From contig NZ_VUOK01000003.1 of NCBI RefSeq assembly GCF_009806555.1, positions 594,341 through 658,340 on the forward strand: a stretch of DNA of 64,000 bases, written 5' to 3'. The DNA is from Methylobacterium sp. 2A. GTDB taxonomy: Bacteria > Pseudomonadota > Alphaproteobacteria > Rhizobiales > Beijerinckiaceae. The position numbers were made by a program, and so were the translations under genes. A model generated the notes under the pieces. That model was given only the letters and a program-made list of their open reading frames with translations, did not search any database and was not told the DNA's origin. The first letter of the stretch is position 1; each line of letters begins with the position of its first letter. Shown here in pieces: positions 17,106 through 25,034 of the stretch.

Positions 17106-18100
17106 TGGACGCGGTCGGCTGGGGCATCGTCGGCTACGGCTGGGTCGCCCGCGACTACATGGAGCCCGGGATCCGCGCCGCCGGGCATCGGCTGGTTGCG
17201 GTCTGCGATCCCGATCCGACAAGCCGCGCGGCGGCGGAACAGGCGGGCGCCCGCGCGCATGCCGGTCTCGCCGGCCTGATCGCCGAGCCGGAGGTCGAGG
17301 CGGTCTACGTGGCGACGCCGAACCACCTGCATCGCGGCGCCGTCGAGGCGCTCGCCGCCGCCGGCAAGGCGATCCTGTGCGAGAAGCCGATGGCGGCGAC
17401 GCTCGGTGACGCGGAGGCCATGGTCCGCGCGGTGGAGTCGCAAAAAATCTTCTACGGGACGGCCTTCGATCAGCGGCATCACCCGGCCCACCGGATGATC
17501 CGCGCGCAGATCGAGGCCGGGCGGCTCGGCACGGTGACGGCGGTGCGGATCGTCTACGCCTGCTGGCTCGGGCGCGACTGGTCGGAGGCGGGCCAGCCGA
17601 ACTGGCGGATCGACGCCGCCCAGGCCGGCGGCGGCGCCCTGATGGATCTTGCGCCCCACGGGCTCGATCTCGTGGACTTCCTGCTCAGCGAGCCGATCGC
17701 CGATCTCGCGGCCCTGACCCAGACCAGGGCGCAGGATTACGCGGTCGATGACGGCGCCCTGCTGATCGGGCGGAGTGCGGGCGGCGCCCTGGCGAGCCTG
17801 CACGTCGCCTATAATTGCCCCGACGCGCTGCCCCGCCGCCGCCTGGAGGTGGTCGGCACGAAGGGAATGCTCGTGGCCGAGAACACGATGGGCCAGACGG
17901 CCGGAGGGGCGCTGACCTTCATCGACGGTGCCAGCGGACGCGCGGAGCCGCTGGCCTTCGACGCCGACAGCTCGCCCTTCACCGAGCAGGTGCGGGCCTT
18001 CGGTTCGGCCCTGCGCCGTCCCGAGGAGCGGGCGGCGTACTCGGCGTCCCGCGACCTTCACACGATGCGGCTCGTCGCCCGCGCCTACGGGCAGGGGTAG
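17105..18100 (+). CDS. Gfo/Idh/MocA family NAD(P)-dependent oxidoreductase
   Basis: A 331-residue dehydrogenase. The dinucleotide motif is GIVGYGWVA near the N terminus, the family signature EKPMAATLGDAE follows VATPNHLHRGAVE, and the active-site region DLAPHGLDLVDFLL carries the conserved Asp and His. The family oxidises or reduces ring hydroxyls of inositols and sugars (for example inositol 2-dehydrogenase). Its coupling to the methyltransferase, and its position in a cluster headed by inositol phosphate synthase, make a cyclitol or sugar nucleotide the likely substrate. Confidence 0.85.
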   Translation: MDAVGWGIVGYGWVARDYMEPGIRAAGHRLVAVCDPDPTSRAAAEQAGARAHAGLAGLIAEPEVEAVYVATPNHLHRGAVEALAAAGKAILCEKPMAATLGDAEAMVRAVESQKIFYGTAFDQRHHPAHRMIRAQIEAGRLGTVTAVRIVYACWLGRDWSEAGQPNWRIDAAQAGGGALMDLAPHGLDLVDFLLSEPIADLAALTQTRAQDYAVDDGALLIGRSAGGALASLHVAYNCPDALPRRRLEVVGTKGMLVAENTMGQTAGGALTFIDGASGRAEPLAFDADSSPFTEQVRAFGSALRRPEERAAYSASRDLHTMRLVARAYGQG

Positions 18101-18150
18101 CGGGCAGGATATTCGATCACGCAACCGGGTCCTGGCACCTCCCACCCACG

Positions 18151-18266
18151 CCCTCATCCTGAGGTGCCCGCGCCAGCGGGCCTCGAAGGAGGGCTCCAGG
18201 GATCGCAGTGGCCTCTGGAGCCCTCCTTCGAGGCCTCCGCGGCGCTCCGGCACCTCAGGATGAGGG
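18151..18266. repeat. Palindromic repeat, family A
   Basis: CCTCATCCTGAGGTGCC on the left matches GGCACCTCAGGATGAGG on the right, with CCTCGAAGGAGGGCTCC and GGAGCCCTCCTTCGAGG nested inside: a 116-base near-perfect palindrome. A second copy is at 22255-22364. It fills most of the gap before the YcaO gene, leaving no space for a precursor-peptide gene there. Confidence 0.9.
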
Positions 18267-18318
18267 GGATGGATGGGAGAGGGAGCAGGCGACGGTTCGA
18301 GGCAGACGGGAACACGAC

Positions 18319-19920
18319 GTGAGCAACGCAGACGCCTTCCACGACCAGGACGACCGCGCCCGTCACGAGCGGATCAAGGCGCCGCGCCCCTACCGCTTCG
18401 GCGCCAGGCGGCCGATCGAGGGCCTGCCCGAGACCCTGCCGGATCCGGTCAGGGCCTATCTCGACATCCTGCCCGAGGGGCGCATCGTCGGCTTCCCGCT
18501 GGCGCCCCTCGACCGCACCGGCATCCCGGTCTGGTTCGTGGCCCTGTTCCTTGATGACCCGTTCTTCGTCGGCGCGATGCCGTCGGGCATCGGCTACGGC
18601 GCCACCGACGACGAGGCGCTGATCGGCGCCGTCGCGGAGATCGCCGAGAACCTGATGCCGTCCCTCGCGGTGCTGCCCCGCGCGAAGGAGCGGGCGAGCT
18701 ACGCCGATCTCGCCCGCGTCTACGGCGCCCAGTCGGTCGCCGACCCGCTGACCCTGTGCCTGCCCGCCGGCTCGCCGGTCGGCCGCGACACGGTGCTCGA
18801 ATGGACGCCCGCCATCCGACACGCCACCGGCGAGATCGTCCTGATGCCGCTCGACATCGCGGCGACCGACTATTTCGAGCTGTCGGAGGGCTACAAGCCC
18901 TTCACCAACCTGATCACCAACGGCCTCGGCGCCGGGCCGGACGTGCCCTTCGCCCTCGGTCACGGCGTGCTGGAGCTGCTCCAGCGGGACGGCAACGGCC
19001 TCCTCTTCCGGGCGCTCGACCAGGGCGTGATGCTCGACCTCGACGGCATCGGCCCGGAGAACGCCGCGATGCTGGCGCGGTTGAAGGATCTCGGTATCCG
19101 GGCGCTGCCGAAATTCGCCACCGACCAGTTCGGCCTGACCAATCTCTACGTCGTCGGCTACGATGAGGACCCGGCGCGCACGCCCGCGCCGATCGCGCTG
19201 TCGGCCTGCGGCGAGGCCTGCGATCCGGACCGGGAGCGGGCGCTGCGCAAGGCGCTGCTGGAGTTCCAGGCCGCCCGCGTCCGCAAGACCTTCGGGCACG
19301 GCCCCCTCGCCATGGCCGCCACGGTGACCCCGCCGGGCTACGTCGACGCGTTCATTCAGAAGGCGTTGCCCAGCCTCGACCTTGAGGAGAGCCGCGCCCT
19401 TCAGGCGATGCTCGAATGGATCGAGATGCCGGCCGCCGATCTGCGCGGGGTGCTGGCCGACACCGTCTATTCCGAGCGGAGCACCAAGCGTTTTTCGGAG
19501 TTGCCCTCCACGCCGGCCGCCGATGGCCATGCGCGCGGCAAGATCGCCTGCGACCGGCTCACAGAAGCCGGGTTCGACGTGCTCTACATCGACTGCACGC
19601 CCCCGGGCGGCGGTGTCGGCGTCGTGAAGGCGATCGTGCCGGGGCTCGAGGTCGAGACCATGAGCTACTACCGGATCGGCGAGCGCAACACGCGAAAACT
19701 CCTCGACCGCGACCACCCGCTGATCACGTTCGGCACCGAGAGCGAGACCCTGCGTCCGGTTCGCCTCACGCCGGAGGCCCTGGAACGGTTCGGCGGCCAG
19801 CCGCTGTTCGATACCGCCCTGGCCGAGCGGATCGTCGGGCGCCACTATCCGCTCTACCGCGAGCCGGAATCGCACCACGCGCCGTTCCGCCTCGCAGAGC
19901 GAAAGGGGAGGGCGGCATGA
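18319..19920 (+). CDS. YcaO-domain ATP-dependent enzyme
   Basis: A 533-residue YcaO protein. YcaO enzymes activate an amide carbonyl with ATP to form azolines, thioamides, amidines or related bonds. Three recognisable regions are GYGATDDEALIGAVAEIAE (92-110, first ATP-site Glu pattern), TNGLGAG followed by VLELLQRD (200-223), and SACGEACDPDRERALRKALLEFQ (298-317, the glutamate-rich second site). The C terminus has the usual VPGLEVETMSYY segment. No E1-like partner, TfuA protein, dehydrogenase of the azole type or precursor peptide is next to it, so a small-molecule substrate is likely. GTG 18319 is the only start near the conserved region. It overlaps the next gene by ATGA. Confidence 0.85.
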   Translation: MSNADAFHDQDDRARHERIKAPRPYRFGARRPIEGLPETLPDPVRAYLDILPEGRIVGFPLAPLDRTGIPVWFVALFLDDPFFVGAMPSGIGYGATDDEALIGAVAEIAENLMPSLAVLPRAKERASYADLARVYGAQSVADPLTLCLPAGSPVGRDTVLEWTPAIRHATGEIVLMPLDIAATDYFELSEGYKPFTNLITNGLGAGPDVPFALGHGVLELLQRDGNGLLFRALDQGVMLDLDGIGPENAAMLARLKDLGIRALPKFATDQFGLTNLYVVGYDEDPARTPAPIALSACGEACDPDRERALRKALLEFQAARVRKTFGHGPLAMAATVTPPGYVDAFIQKALPSLDLEESRALQAMLEWIEMPAADLRGVLADTVYSERSTKRFSELPSTPAADGHARGKIACDRLTEAGFDVLYIDCTPPGGGVGVVKAIVPGLEVETMSYYRIGERNTRKLLDRDHPLITFGTESETLRPVRLTPEALERFGGQPLFDTALAERIVGRHYPLYREPESHHAPFRLAERKGRAA

Positions 19921-20789
19921 CGCTCCGGTTCGCCTACAACACCAATGGCGCGGCCAACCACCGGCTCGACGACGCGCTCCACCTGATCAAGGCGGCGGGC
20001 TACGACGGCGTGGCGCTCACCCTCGACATCCACCATCTCGACCCGTTCTCCGAGACCTGGGCGACGGAAGCCGGCCGGGTGGCGAGCCTCTTGGAGAAGC
20101 TGGAACTCGCCTGCGTCATCGAGACCGGCGCCCGCTTCCTCCTCGATCCGTCCGCCAAGCACGAGCCGACGCTGGTGACGGCCGACGCCGCGGGCCGCGC
20201 CCGGCGGGTCGGTTTCCTCAAGCGGGCGATCGAGATCGGCGCCATGCTCTCCGCCGAGGCCGTCTCGTTCTGGGCCGGCGTGCCGAAGCCGGGCGTCGAC
20301 CACGGCGAGGCCCGGCGCTGGCTGGAAGAGGGGCTGCACGAGGTCGCGGCCTTCGCCGCCGAATCCGGGGTCGTGCCCTGCCTGGAGCCCGAGCCCGGCA
20401 TGCTGATCGAGACGCTCGACGATTACGCCGCCCTCGCCGTGCCGGGGCTGAAACTCGCCCTCGATACCGGCCACTGCCTCGTCACCGGCGAGCGCGAGCC
20501 GGCGGCCGCCGTGCGGGAATTCGCCGACCGGATCGGCACCGTGGCGATCGAGGACATGAAGCGCGGCAGCCACATCCACCTGCCCTTCGGCGAGGGCGAC
20601 ATGGACGTGCCCGGGGTTCTGGAAGCCCTGGAGGAGGTCGGCTTCGGCAAGCTGATCTGCGTCGAGCTCTCCCGCGAGAGCCATCGGGCCGACGTGATGA
20701 TCCCGCAGGCGCTGGACTATCTCCGCAGCTGCCGACGTCCGGGGCCGGTGCTGGCCGGCGAGCAGGAGACGCGGCGGCAATGGCAGTGA
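19917..20789 (+). CDS. Sugar phosphate isomerase/epimerase family TIM-barrel protein
   Basis: This 290-residue protein of the AP-endonuclease-2/xylose-isomerase-like TIM-barrel family begins RFAYNTNGAANH. Likely metal ligands are Glu in CLEPEPGML, Asp/His in LALDTGHC, His in RGSHIHLPFGEGDMD, and Glu in ICVELSRESH. Related enzymes isomerise or dehydrate inosose and keto-sugars (IolE, IolI). Its start overlaps the YcaO stop by four bases, so the two are co-translated. With the neighbouring dehydrogenase it could epimerise a keto-cyclitol; that step is inference. Confidence 0.85.
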   Translation: MTLRFAYNTNGAANHRLDDALHLIKAAGYDGVALTLDIHHLDPFSETWATEAGRVASLLEKLELACVIETGARFLLDPSAKHEPTLVTADAAGRARRVGFLKRAIEIGAMLSAEAVSFWAGVPKPGVDHGEARRWLEEGLHEVAAFAAESGVVPCLEPEPGMLIETLDDYAALAVPGLKLALDTGHCLVTGEREPAAAVREFADRIGTVAIEDMKRGSHIHLPFGEGDMDVPGVLEALEEVGFGKLICVELSRESHRADVMIPQALDYLRSCRRPGPVLAGEQETRRQWQ

Positions 20790-20802
20790 GGAGGTGCGCG
20801 CT

Positions 20803-20948
20803 TCTCTCCTCCCCTGGCGACCCCGGGCCTGCCCGGGATCGCTCAAGCTTGCGGGGAGGAGCCGGAGGTGGGGGTGGCGCAGGAGGCCCCGCACCGCTCA
20901 ATCCTGCACCACCCCCACCCCTATCCCTCCCCGCAAGGGGTAGGGGAG
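20803..20948. repeat. Palindromic repeat, family B, with nested insert
   Basis: Same outer arms as the copy at 14741-14852 (TCTCCTCCCC, GGAGGTGGGGGTGG / CCACCCCCACCCC, CCCCGCAAGGGG), but with about 35 extra bases (CGACCCCGGGCCTGCCCGGG and following) inserted in the left arm. The insert is itself a small palindrome. Confidence 0.85.
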
Positions 20949-20982
20949 GCCATTCGGCTGACAGTTCGGACCGCAGGCGGAT

Positions 20983-22221
20983 ATGAGAATCCTCTTCCTC
21001 AGCCGCCGCTACTTCCCGGCGATATCCGGCATGAGCGTCTACGCGCAGAACCTCCTGCGCGAGCTGGTCGAGGCCGGCCACGACGTGACGATGATCTCGC
21101 AGTACCGGGGCGATGCCTTCGGCACCCGGGTCTATGGCGGCGGGCCGCCCCCGCCTGTGCCCGGCGTCAAAGTGATCGGCCTGGAACAGCTCGGCGAGCA
21201 GACCGCCGGCGATTTCGAGCGCGACATCGCCACGATGGTCGACGCCATCGCCCGGGAGCACGCCCAGAAGCCCTTCGACATCCTGCACGCCCAGTACGGC
21301 TATCCGACCGGCTGGGCGGTGCTGCTCGCGGCCAGGAAACTCGGGGTGCCGAGCGTCGTCTCGATCCAGGGCGGCGACGGCCATTGGGTCGGCTCCTGCT
21401 GCGAGACGCACCGGGTCGCCATGTGCGAGGTTCTGGCCCACGCCAACGCGCTGCTGATCGGCGGCGCCTCCTTCGTGGACGAGGTCTGCGAGCGGCTGGG
21501 ATCGGACCCCGCGCGCTTCACCATCGTGCCCGGCGCGGTCGATACCGACCGGTTCGCGCAGGGCACCCGAGACGGGTTGCCGGCGCCTCATGCCGGCCCG
21601 GTGCGGCTGTTCTATCACGGCCGGGTCGACCGCCGGAAAGGCGTGCTCGACTTCATCGAGGCCCTGGCGCTCCTGCGCGCGCAGGGCACGCCGTTTGCCG
21701 CCACCATCTCGGGGATCGGGCCCGACGTGGACCCGGCCAAGGCGCTCGCCGCGGAGCACGCCTTCTCGGAGCGCGAGATCGCCTTCACGGGCTATGCCGA
21801 GTACGGCTCCGTGCCCGACCTCTACCGCCGCGCGGACGTGTTCGTCTCGCCGACCTACGCGGAAGGGTTTTCCAACACGATCCTGGAGGCGCTGGCGGCA
21901 GGGCTCGCCACGGTCTCGTGCCACGCGGTCGGCGTCTCGGATTGCCTGCGCGACGGGGAGAACGGGCTGCTGGTCGATCCCGGCGACGTGCCGGCGCTCG
22001 CCGCCGCGCTGACCCGGATCATCACGGATGCCGATCTGCGCCGCCGCCTCGCGACGGCCGGCCTGGAGGAGTGCCGGCGGGTCTATTCGTGGCACGCGGT
22101 CGGGCGGCAGATCATGGAGATCTACGCGCGGGTGCGCCACGAGAAGCCGGCGACCGATTTCGCGGAGGATCTGCCCTACGATCCGACCTGCCGCTTCCGC
22201 GCCGAGCCGCACCTGCTCTGA
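20983..22221 (+). CDS. Glycosyltransferase family 4
   Basis: A 412-residue retaining GT-B glycosyltransferase. The N-terminal acceptor domain has YFPAISGMSVYAQNLLREL and DILHAQYGYPTGWA; the donor domain has FYHGRVDRRKGVLDFIEAL, GYAEYGSVPDLYRRADVF and the EX7E nucleotide-sugar motif EGFSNTILEAL. GT4 includes MshA, which joins N-acetylglucosamine to inositol phosphate in mycothiol synthesis. The presence of an inositol phosphate synthase and a PIG-L deacetylase in the same cluster makes a comparable glycosyl-inositol step plausible, but the sequence alone does not fix donor or acceptor. Confidence 0.88.
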   Translation: MRILFLSRRYFPAISGMSVYAQNLLRELVEAGHDVTMISQYRGDAFGTRVYGGGPPPPVPGVKVIGLEQLGEQTAGDFERDIATMVDAIAREHAQKPFDILHAQYGYPTGWAVLLAARKLGVPSVVSIQGGDGHWVGSCCETHRVAMCEVLAHANALLIGGASFVDEVCERLGSDPARFTIVPGAVDTDRFAQGTRDGLPAPHAGPVRLFYHGRVDRRKGVLDFIEALALLRAQGTPFAATISGIGPDVDPAKALAAEHAFSEREIAFTGYAEYGSVPDLYRRADVFVSPTYAEGFSNTILEALAAGLATVSCHAVGVSDCLRDGENGLLVDPGDVPALAAALTRIITDADLRRRLATAGLEECRRVYSWHAVGRQIMEIYARVRHEKPATDFAEDLPYDPTCRFRAEPHLL

Positions 22222-22254
22222 CGGATGCGTTAGGTTCGGGAATTCCAATCCAAT

Positions 22255-22364
22255 CCCTCATCCTGAGGAGCCCGCGCCAGCGGGCCTCGAAGGAGCCCTC
22301 CAGAAAGCGCTGCGATCCCTGGAGCCCTCCTTCGAGGCTGCTCCGCAGCACCTCAGGATGAGGG
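22255..22364. repeat. Palindromic repeat, family A
   Basis: Second copy of the CCTCATCCTGAGG palindrome (see 18151-18266), 110 bases, with the same nested CCTCGAAGGAG / CTCCTTCGAGG arms and a diverged centre. Confidence 0.9.
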
Positions 22365-22401
22365 CGAGGATCGGACCTGTCGAAGGCGATCATTCCGAAC
22401 C

Positions 22402-23160
22402 ATGCCCACCGCGCTCGCCCTCTCGCCCCATCTCGACGACGCGGCCTTCTCCTGCGGCGGCCTCCTGGCGCGGCTCGCGCAGGGGGGCTGGCGGGTGGTC
22501 ATGGCGACTTTGTTCACCGGAAGCGTCGCCGACCCGAAGGGGTTCGCGCTCGCCTGCCAGCTCGACAAGGGCCTGACTGCGGATATCGACTACATGGCGC
22601 TGCGCCGGGACGAGGATATCCGGGCTGCCGCCGCGCTCGGCATCGCCCCGCCCGTGCATCTGCCGTTCCGGGAGGCGCCGCACAGGGGCTACGGCTCGGC
22701 ACCCGAGCTCTTCTCCGGGACGCGGGCCGATGACGGCATCGCGGGCGACCTCGCACCCGCCATCGCGGCTCTGATCGCCGCCGAGAAACCGGACCTCCTC
22801 CTCGCCCCGCAGGCGATCGGCGGCCATGTCGATCACGTCCAGGCGGTCCGGGCGCTGCGCGGCTGCGATCCAAGGCCCCCGATCCTGTGGTGGCGCGACT
22901 TCCCCTACACGGTGCGCGAGGCCGCCCCACGGGAACCGCTCGCGAGCCTGTTCGCCGAGCTTCCCGCGCGGATCGTGACCCTCGATCCGGACGCCCAGGC
23001 CCGGAAGCGCACCGCCTGCGCGGCCTATGCCAGCCAGATCGGCTTCCAGTTCGGCGGCGAGGCGGGCCTCGACGCGCGGCTCGTCCGGGAGAACGGCATC
23101 GAGCGGTTCCGCCTCTCGGGCCGGCTCGGTTTATCCATCCCCGGTCTCGATGCCGGCTGA
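22402..23160 (+). CDS. PIG-L family zinc deacetylase
   Basis: A 252-residue protein with the zinc-binding motif SPHLDD (8-13) at the very N terminus and the second motif GGHVDHVQ (140-147, third His ligand), as in MshB, BshB and LmbE-like deacetylases. These remove acetyl groups from N-acetylglucosaminyl or related amino-sugar conjugates. Position after the GT4 gene mirrors the MshA-MshB order. It overlaps the following gene by 11 bases. The ribosome site is weak. The fold assignment is sure; the substrate is inferred from context. Confidence 0.88.
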   Translation: MPTALALSPHLDDAAFSCGGLLARLAQGGWRVVMATLFTGSVADPKGFALACQLDKGLTADIDYMALRRDEDIRAAAALGIAPPVHLPFREAPHRGYGSAPELFSGTRADDGIAGDLAPAIAALIAAEKPDLLLAPQAIGGHVDHVQAVRALRGCDPRPPILWWRDFPYTVREAAPREPLASLFAELPARIVTLDPDAQARKRTACAAYASQIGFQFGGEAGLDARLVRENGIERFRLSGRLGLSIPGLDAG

Positions 23161-23779
23161 GCCGCAGGCGCCGAAATCGCTGGCCGACCCCGATGCGCTC
23201 GCGGCCCGCCGCGCGCTGATCGGGGCGCCGCACATCGCGCCGATCCGGGCGCTCGCCGCGCGGATCTCTGCCGAGCGCGGCGCTCCGGTCCCCATCCCCG
23301 ACCCGCTGGACGGCGGCGTCGGCGCGCGGATGCTGCTCCTGCTGGAGACGCCCGGCCCGGCGGTGCTGCGCACCGGCTTCGTCACCCGCGACAGCGCGAA
23401 CGGCACCGCCGCCAACCTGTTCCACTTCCTCGCCGAGGCCGAGCTCAGGCGCGCCGACACCCTGATCTGGAACGCCGTGCCCTGGCTGATCCACCAGGAG
23501 GGCGCCCTCAACCGGGCACCCCGGCGGGCCGAAGTCGCGGCGGCCGCCCCCTATCTGGCGCCGCTCATCGATCTCCTGCCGCATCTCGCCGTGGCGGTGC
23601 TGGCCGGGCGCTACGCGGGCGAGGCGGCGCCCGCCATCACGGCGCTGCGCCCGCGCCTGCCGGTGATCAAGATCCCGCATCCGAGCCCGACCTATGTCTG
23701 CACCTCGCCGGAGGTGCCGGCCCGCATCCGACGCGGCCTCGCGGAGGCGGCTGCAATCCTCGATGGGACAACCGGCTGA
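23150..23779 (+). CDS. Uracil-DNA glycosylase superfamily protein
   Basis: This 209-residue protein shows the superfamily pattern in diverged form: LLLLETPGP where motif A (GxxPG) is expected, a central DTLIWNAVPWLIH, and KIPHPSPTYVC for the His-containing motif B. It may excise uracil, but the family has members with other or unknown roles. It overlaps the deacetylase gene by 11 bases and so is co-translated with the biosynthetic cluster, an odd place for a repair enzyme. Confidence 0.65.
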   Translation: MPAEPQAPKSLADPDALAARRALIGAPHIAPIRALAARISAERGAPVPIPDPLDGGVGARMLLLLETPGPAVLRTGFVTRDSANGTAANLFHFLAEAELRRADTLIWNAVPWLIHQEGALNRAPRRAEVAAAAPYLAPLIDLLPHLAVAVLAGRYAGEAAPAITALRPRLPVIKIPHPSPTYVCTSPEVPARIRRGLAEAAAILDGTTG

Positions 23780-23929
23780 GGATAGAACGCCCATCACGGC
23801 GGCACCTTCCCTGGCCTTGCGCCTGCGTTCGGCCTACATGCGGGGCAACGGGCCGCGGTCCGGGACCATCCGGCGCGGGCTCACGGCCGTGGCCGGGCCG
23901 CGCAGCCGGAAGGGCGGACGCCGAACGGC

Positions 23930-25015
23930 ATGAATTTTCAGGATCAGCACCGGAAGCCGGCCGAGCCGGTTGAGCCGGTCCAGCAGGAGGCCTCGGCCGA
24001 AAAACGCAAGAGCCGGCGCAGCCGCTATGCCTGGATCGGCACCGGCGCCAGCATCGTGCTGTTCGCGGTCTCGCTCGGCGTCCTGTGGAAGCTCGTCCAG
24101 AGCGTGAGCTGGGCGGAGGTGCGCAGCGCGATCGCGGCCGCGACCGCCGGACAGCTCGGCCTCGCCTTCCTGTTCGTGGGGATCAGCTACCTGTTCCTCA
24201 CCGGCTACGACGCGCTGGCCCTTCGCCAGCTCAGGATCAAGGTGCCCTACCGGATCACCGCGCTCGCCTCGTTCACGAGCTATGCGGTGAGCTTCACCCT
24301 GGGCTTCCCGCTGCTGACTGCCGGCACCATCCGCTACTGGATCTATTCCCGGCAGGGCCTGACCACGCCCAAGATCGCGGCGCTCACGGTGATCGCCGGC
24401 TTCACCTTCTGGCTCGGCATGGGCGTGGTCCTGGGCCTCAGCCTGATCATCGAGGCGGGTCAGCTCGCCGGGCTCGCCTTCACGTCGATCCGGATCAATC
24501 AGACCGTGGGTCTCGTGGCGCTCGCTTTGGTGCTGGGCTATCTCGCCTGGGTCTCGGCCAAGAAGCGCAGCATCACCGTCAAGCACTGGCGTCTGGAATT
24601 GCCCGGCGCCTCGGTCTCGATCGGCCAGATGCTCGTCGGCATCGGCGATGTCTGCGCGGCGGCGGCGGTGCTCTATGTCCTGCTGCCGCAGGAGACGACG
24701 CTGGGCTTCACCACCTTCCTGGCGATCTACGTGCTCGCCGCCATGCTGGGCATCGCGTCGAACGCGCCGGGCGGCATCGGGGTGTTCGAGGCGACCGTGC
24801 TGCTCGCCCTGTCGAGCCTGCCGCGCAACGAGGTGCTGACCTCGCTGCTGCTGTTCCGCGGCTGCTACTACGTCGTGCCGTTCGTGACCGCCCTGGCGAT
24901 GCTCGGCCTCTACGAGATCGTGAAGCGGGCGGGCGGCGCGCGCGATCCCGGCCCTCCGGAGGGCACCGCCGGCCCGTCCGGCCGGGCCTGGCGCGATGAG
25001 GCCGGACCGCGCTGA
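23930..25015 (+). CDS. UPF0104 / lysylphosphatidylglycerol synthase-like integral membrane protein
   Basis: A 361-residue protein with about eight membrane helices and the UPF0104 landmarks SYAVSFTLGFPLLTAGTIRY and SNAPGGIGVFEATVLLAL. The family corresponds to the flippase part of MprF and to YbhN-type proteins, which move or modify lipids. The N terminus (1-35) is polar and Lys/Arg-rich. A GGAAGG ribosome site precedes ATG 23930. It may export the product of the upstream cluster or belong with the kinase gene that follows 19 bases later. Confidence 0.85.
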   Translation: MNFQDQHRKPAEPVEPVQQEASAEKRKSRRSRYAWIGTGASIVLFAVSLGVLWKLVQSVSWAEVRSAIAAATAGQLGLAFLFVGISYLFLTGYDALALRQLRIKVPYRITALASFTSYAVSFTLGFPLLTAGTIRYWIYSRQGLTTPKIAALTVIAGFTFWLGMGVVLGLSLIIEAGQLAGLAFTSIRINQTVGLVALALVLGYLAWVSAKKRSITVKHWRLELPGASVSIGQMLVGIGDVCAAAAVLYVLLPQETTLGFTTFLAIYVLAAMLGIASNAPGGIGVFEATVLLALSSLPRNEVLTSLLLFRGCYYVVPFVTALAMLGLYEIVKRAGGARDPGPPEGTAGPSGRAWRDEAGPR

Positions 25016-25034
25016 CCGGACCGGACCGCCCGCC

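Noticed and set aside
14741..22364. Regularly spaced palindromes considered as a CRISPR array or phage attachment sites
   Set aside because: Copies are kilobases apart, with genes between, no spacers and no cas or integrase genes.
20983..23160. Full mycothiol pathway
   Set aside because: No MshC-like Cys ligase or MshD-like acetyltransferase is visible; only the glycosylation and deacetylation logic is similar.
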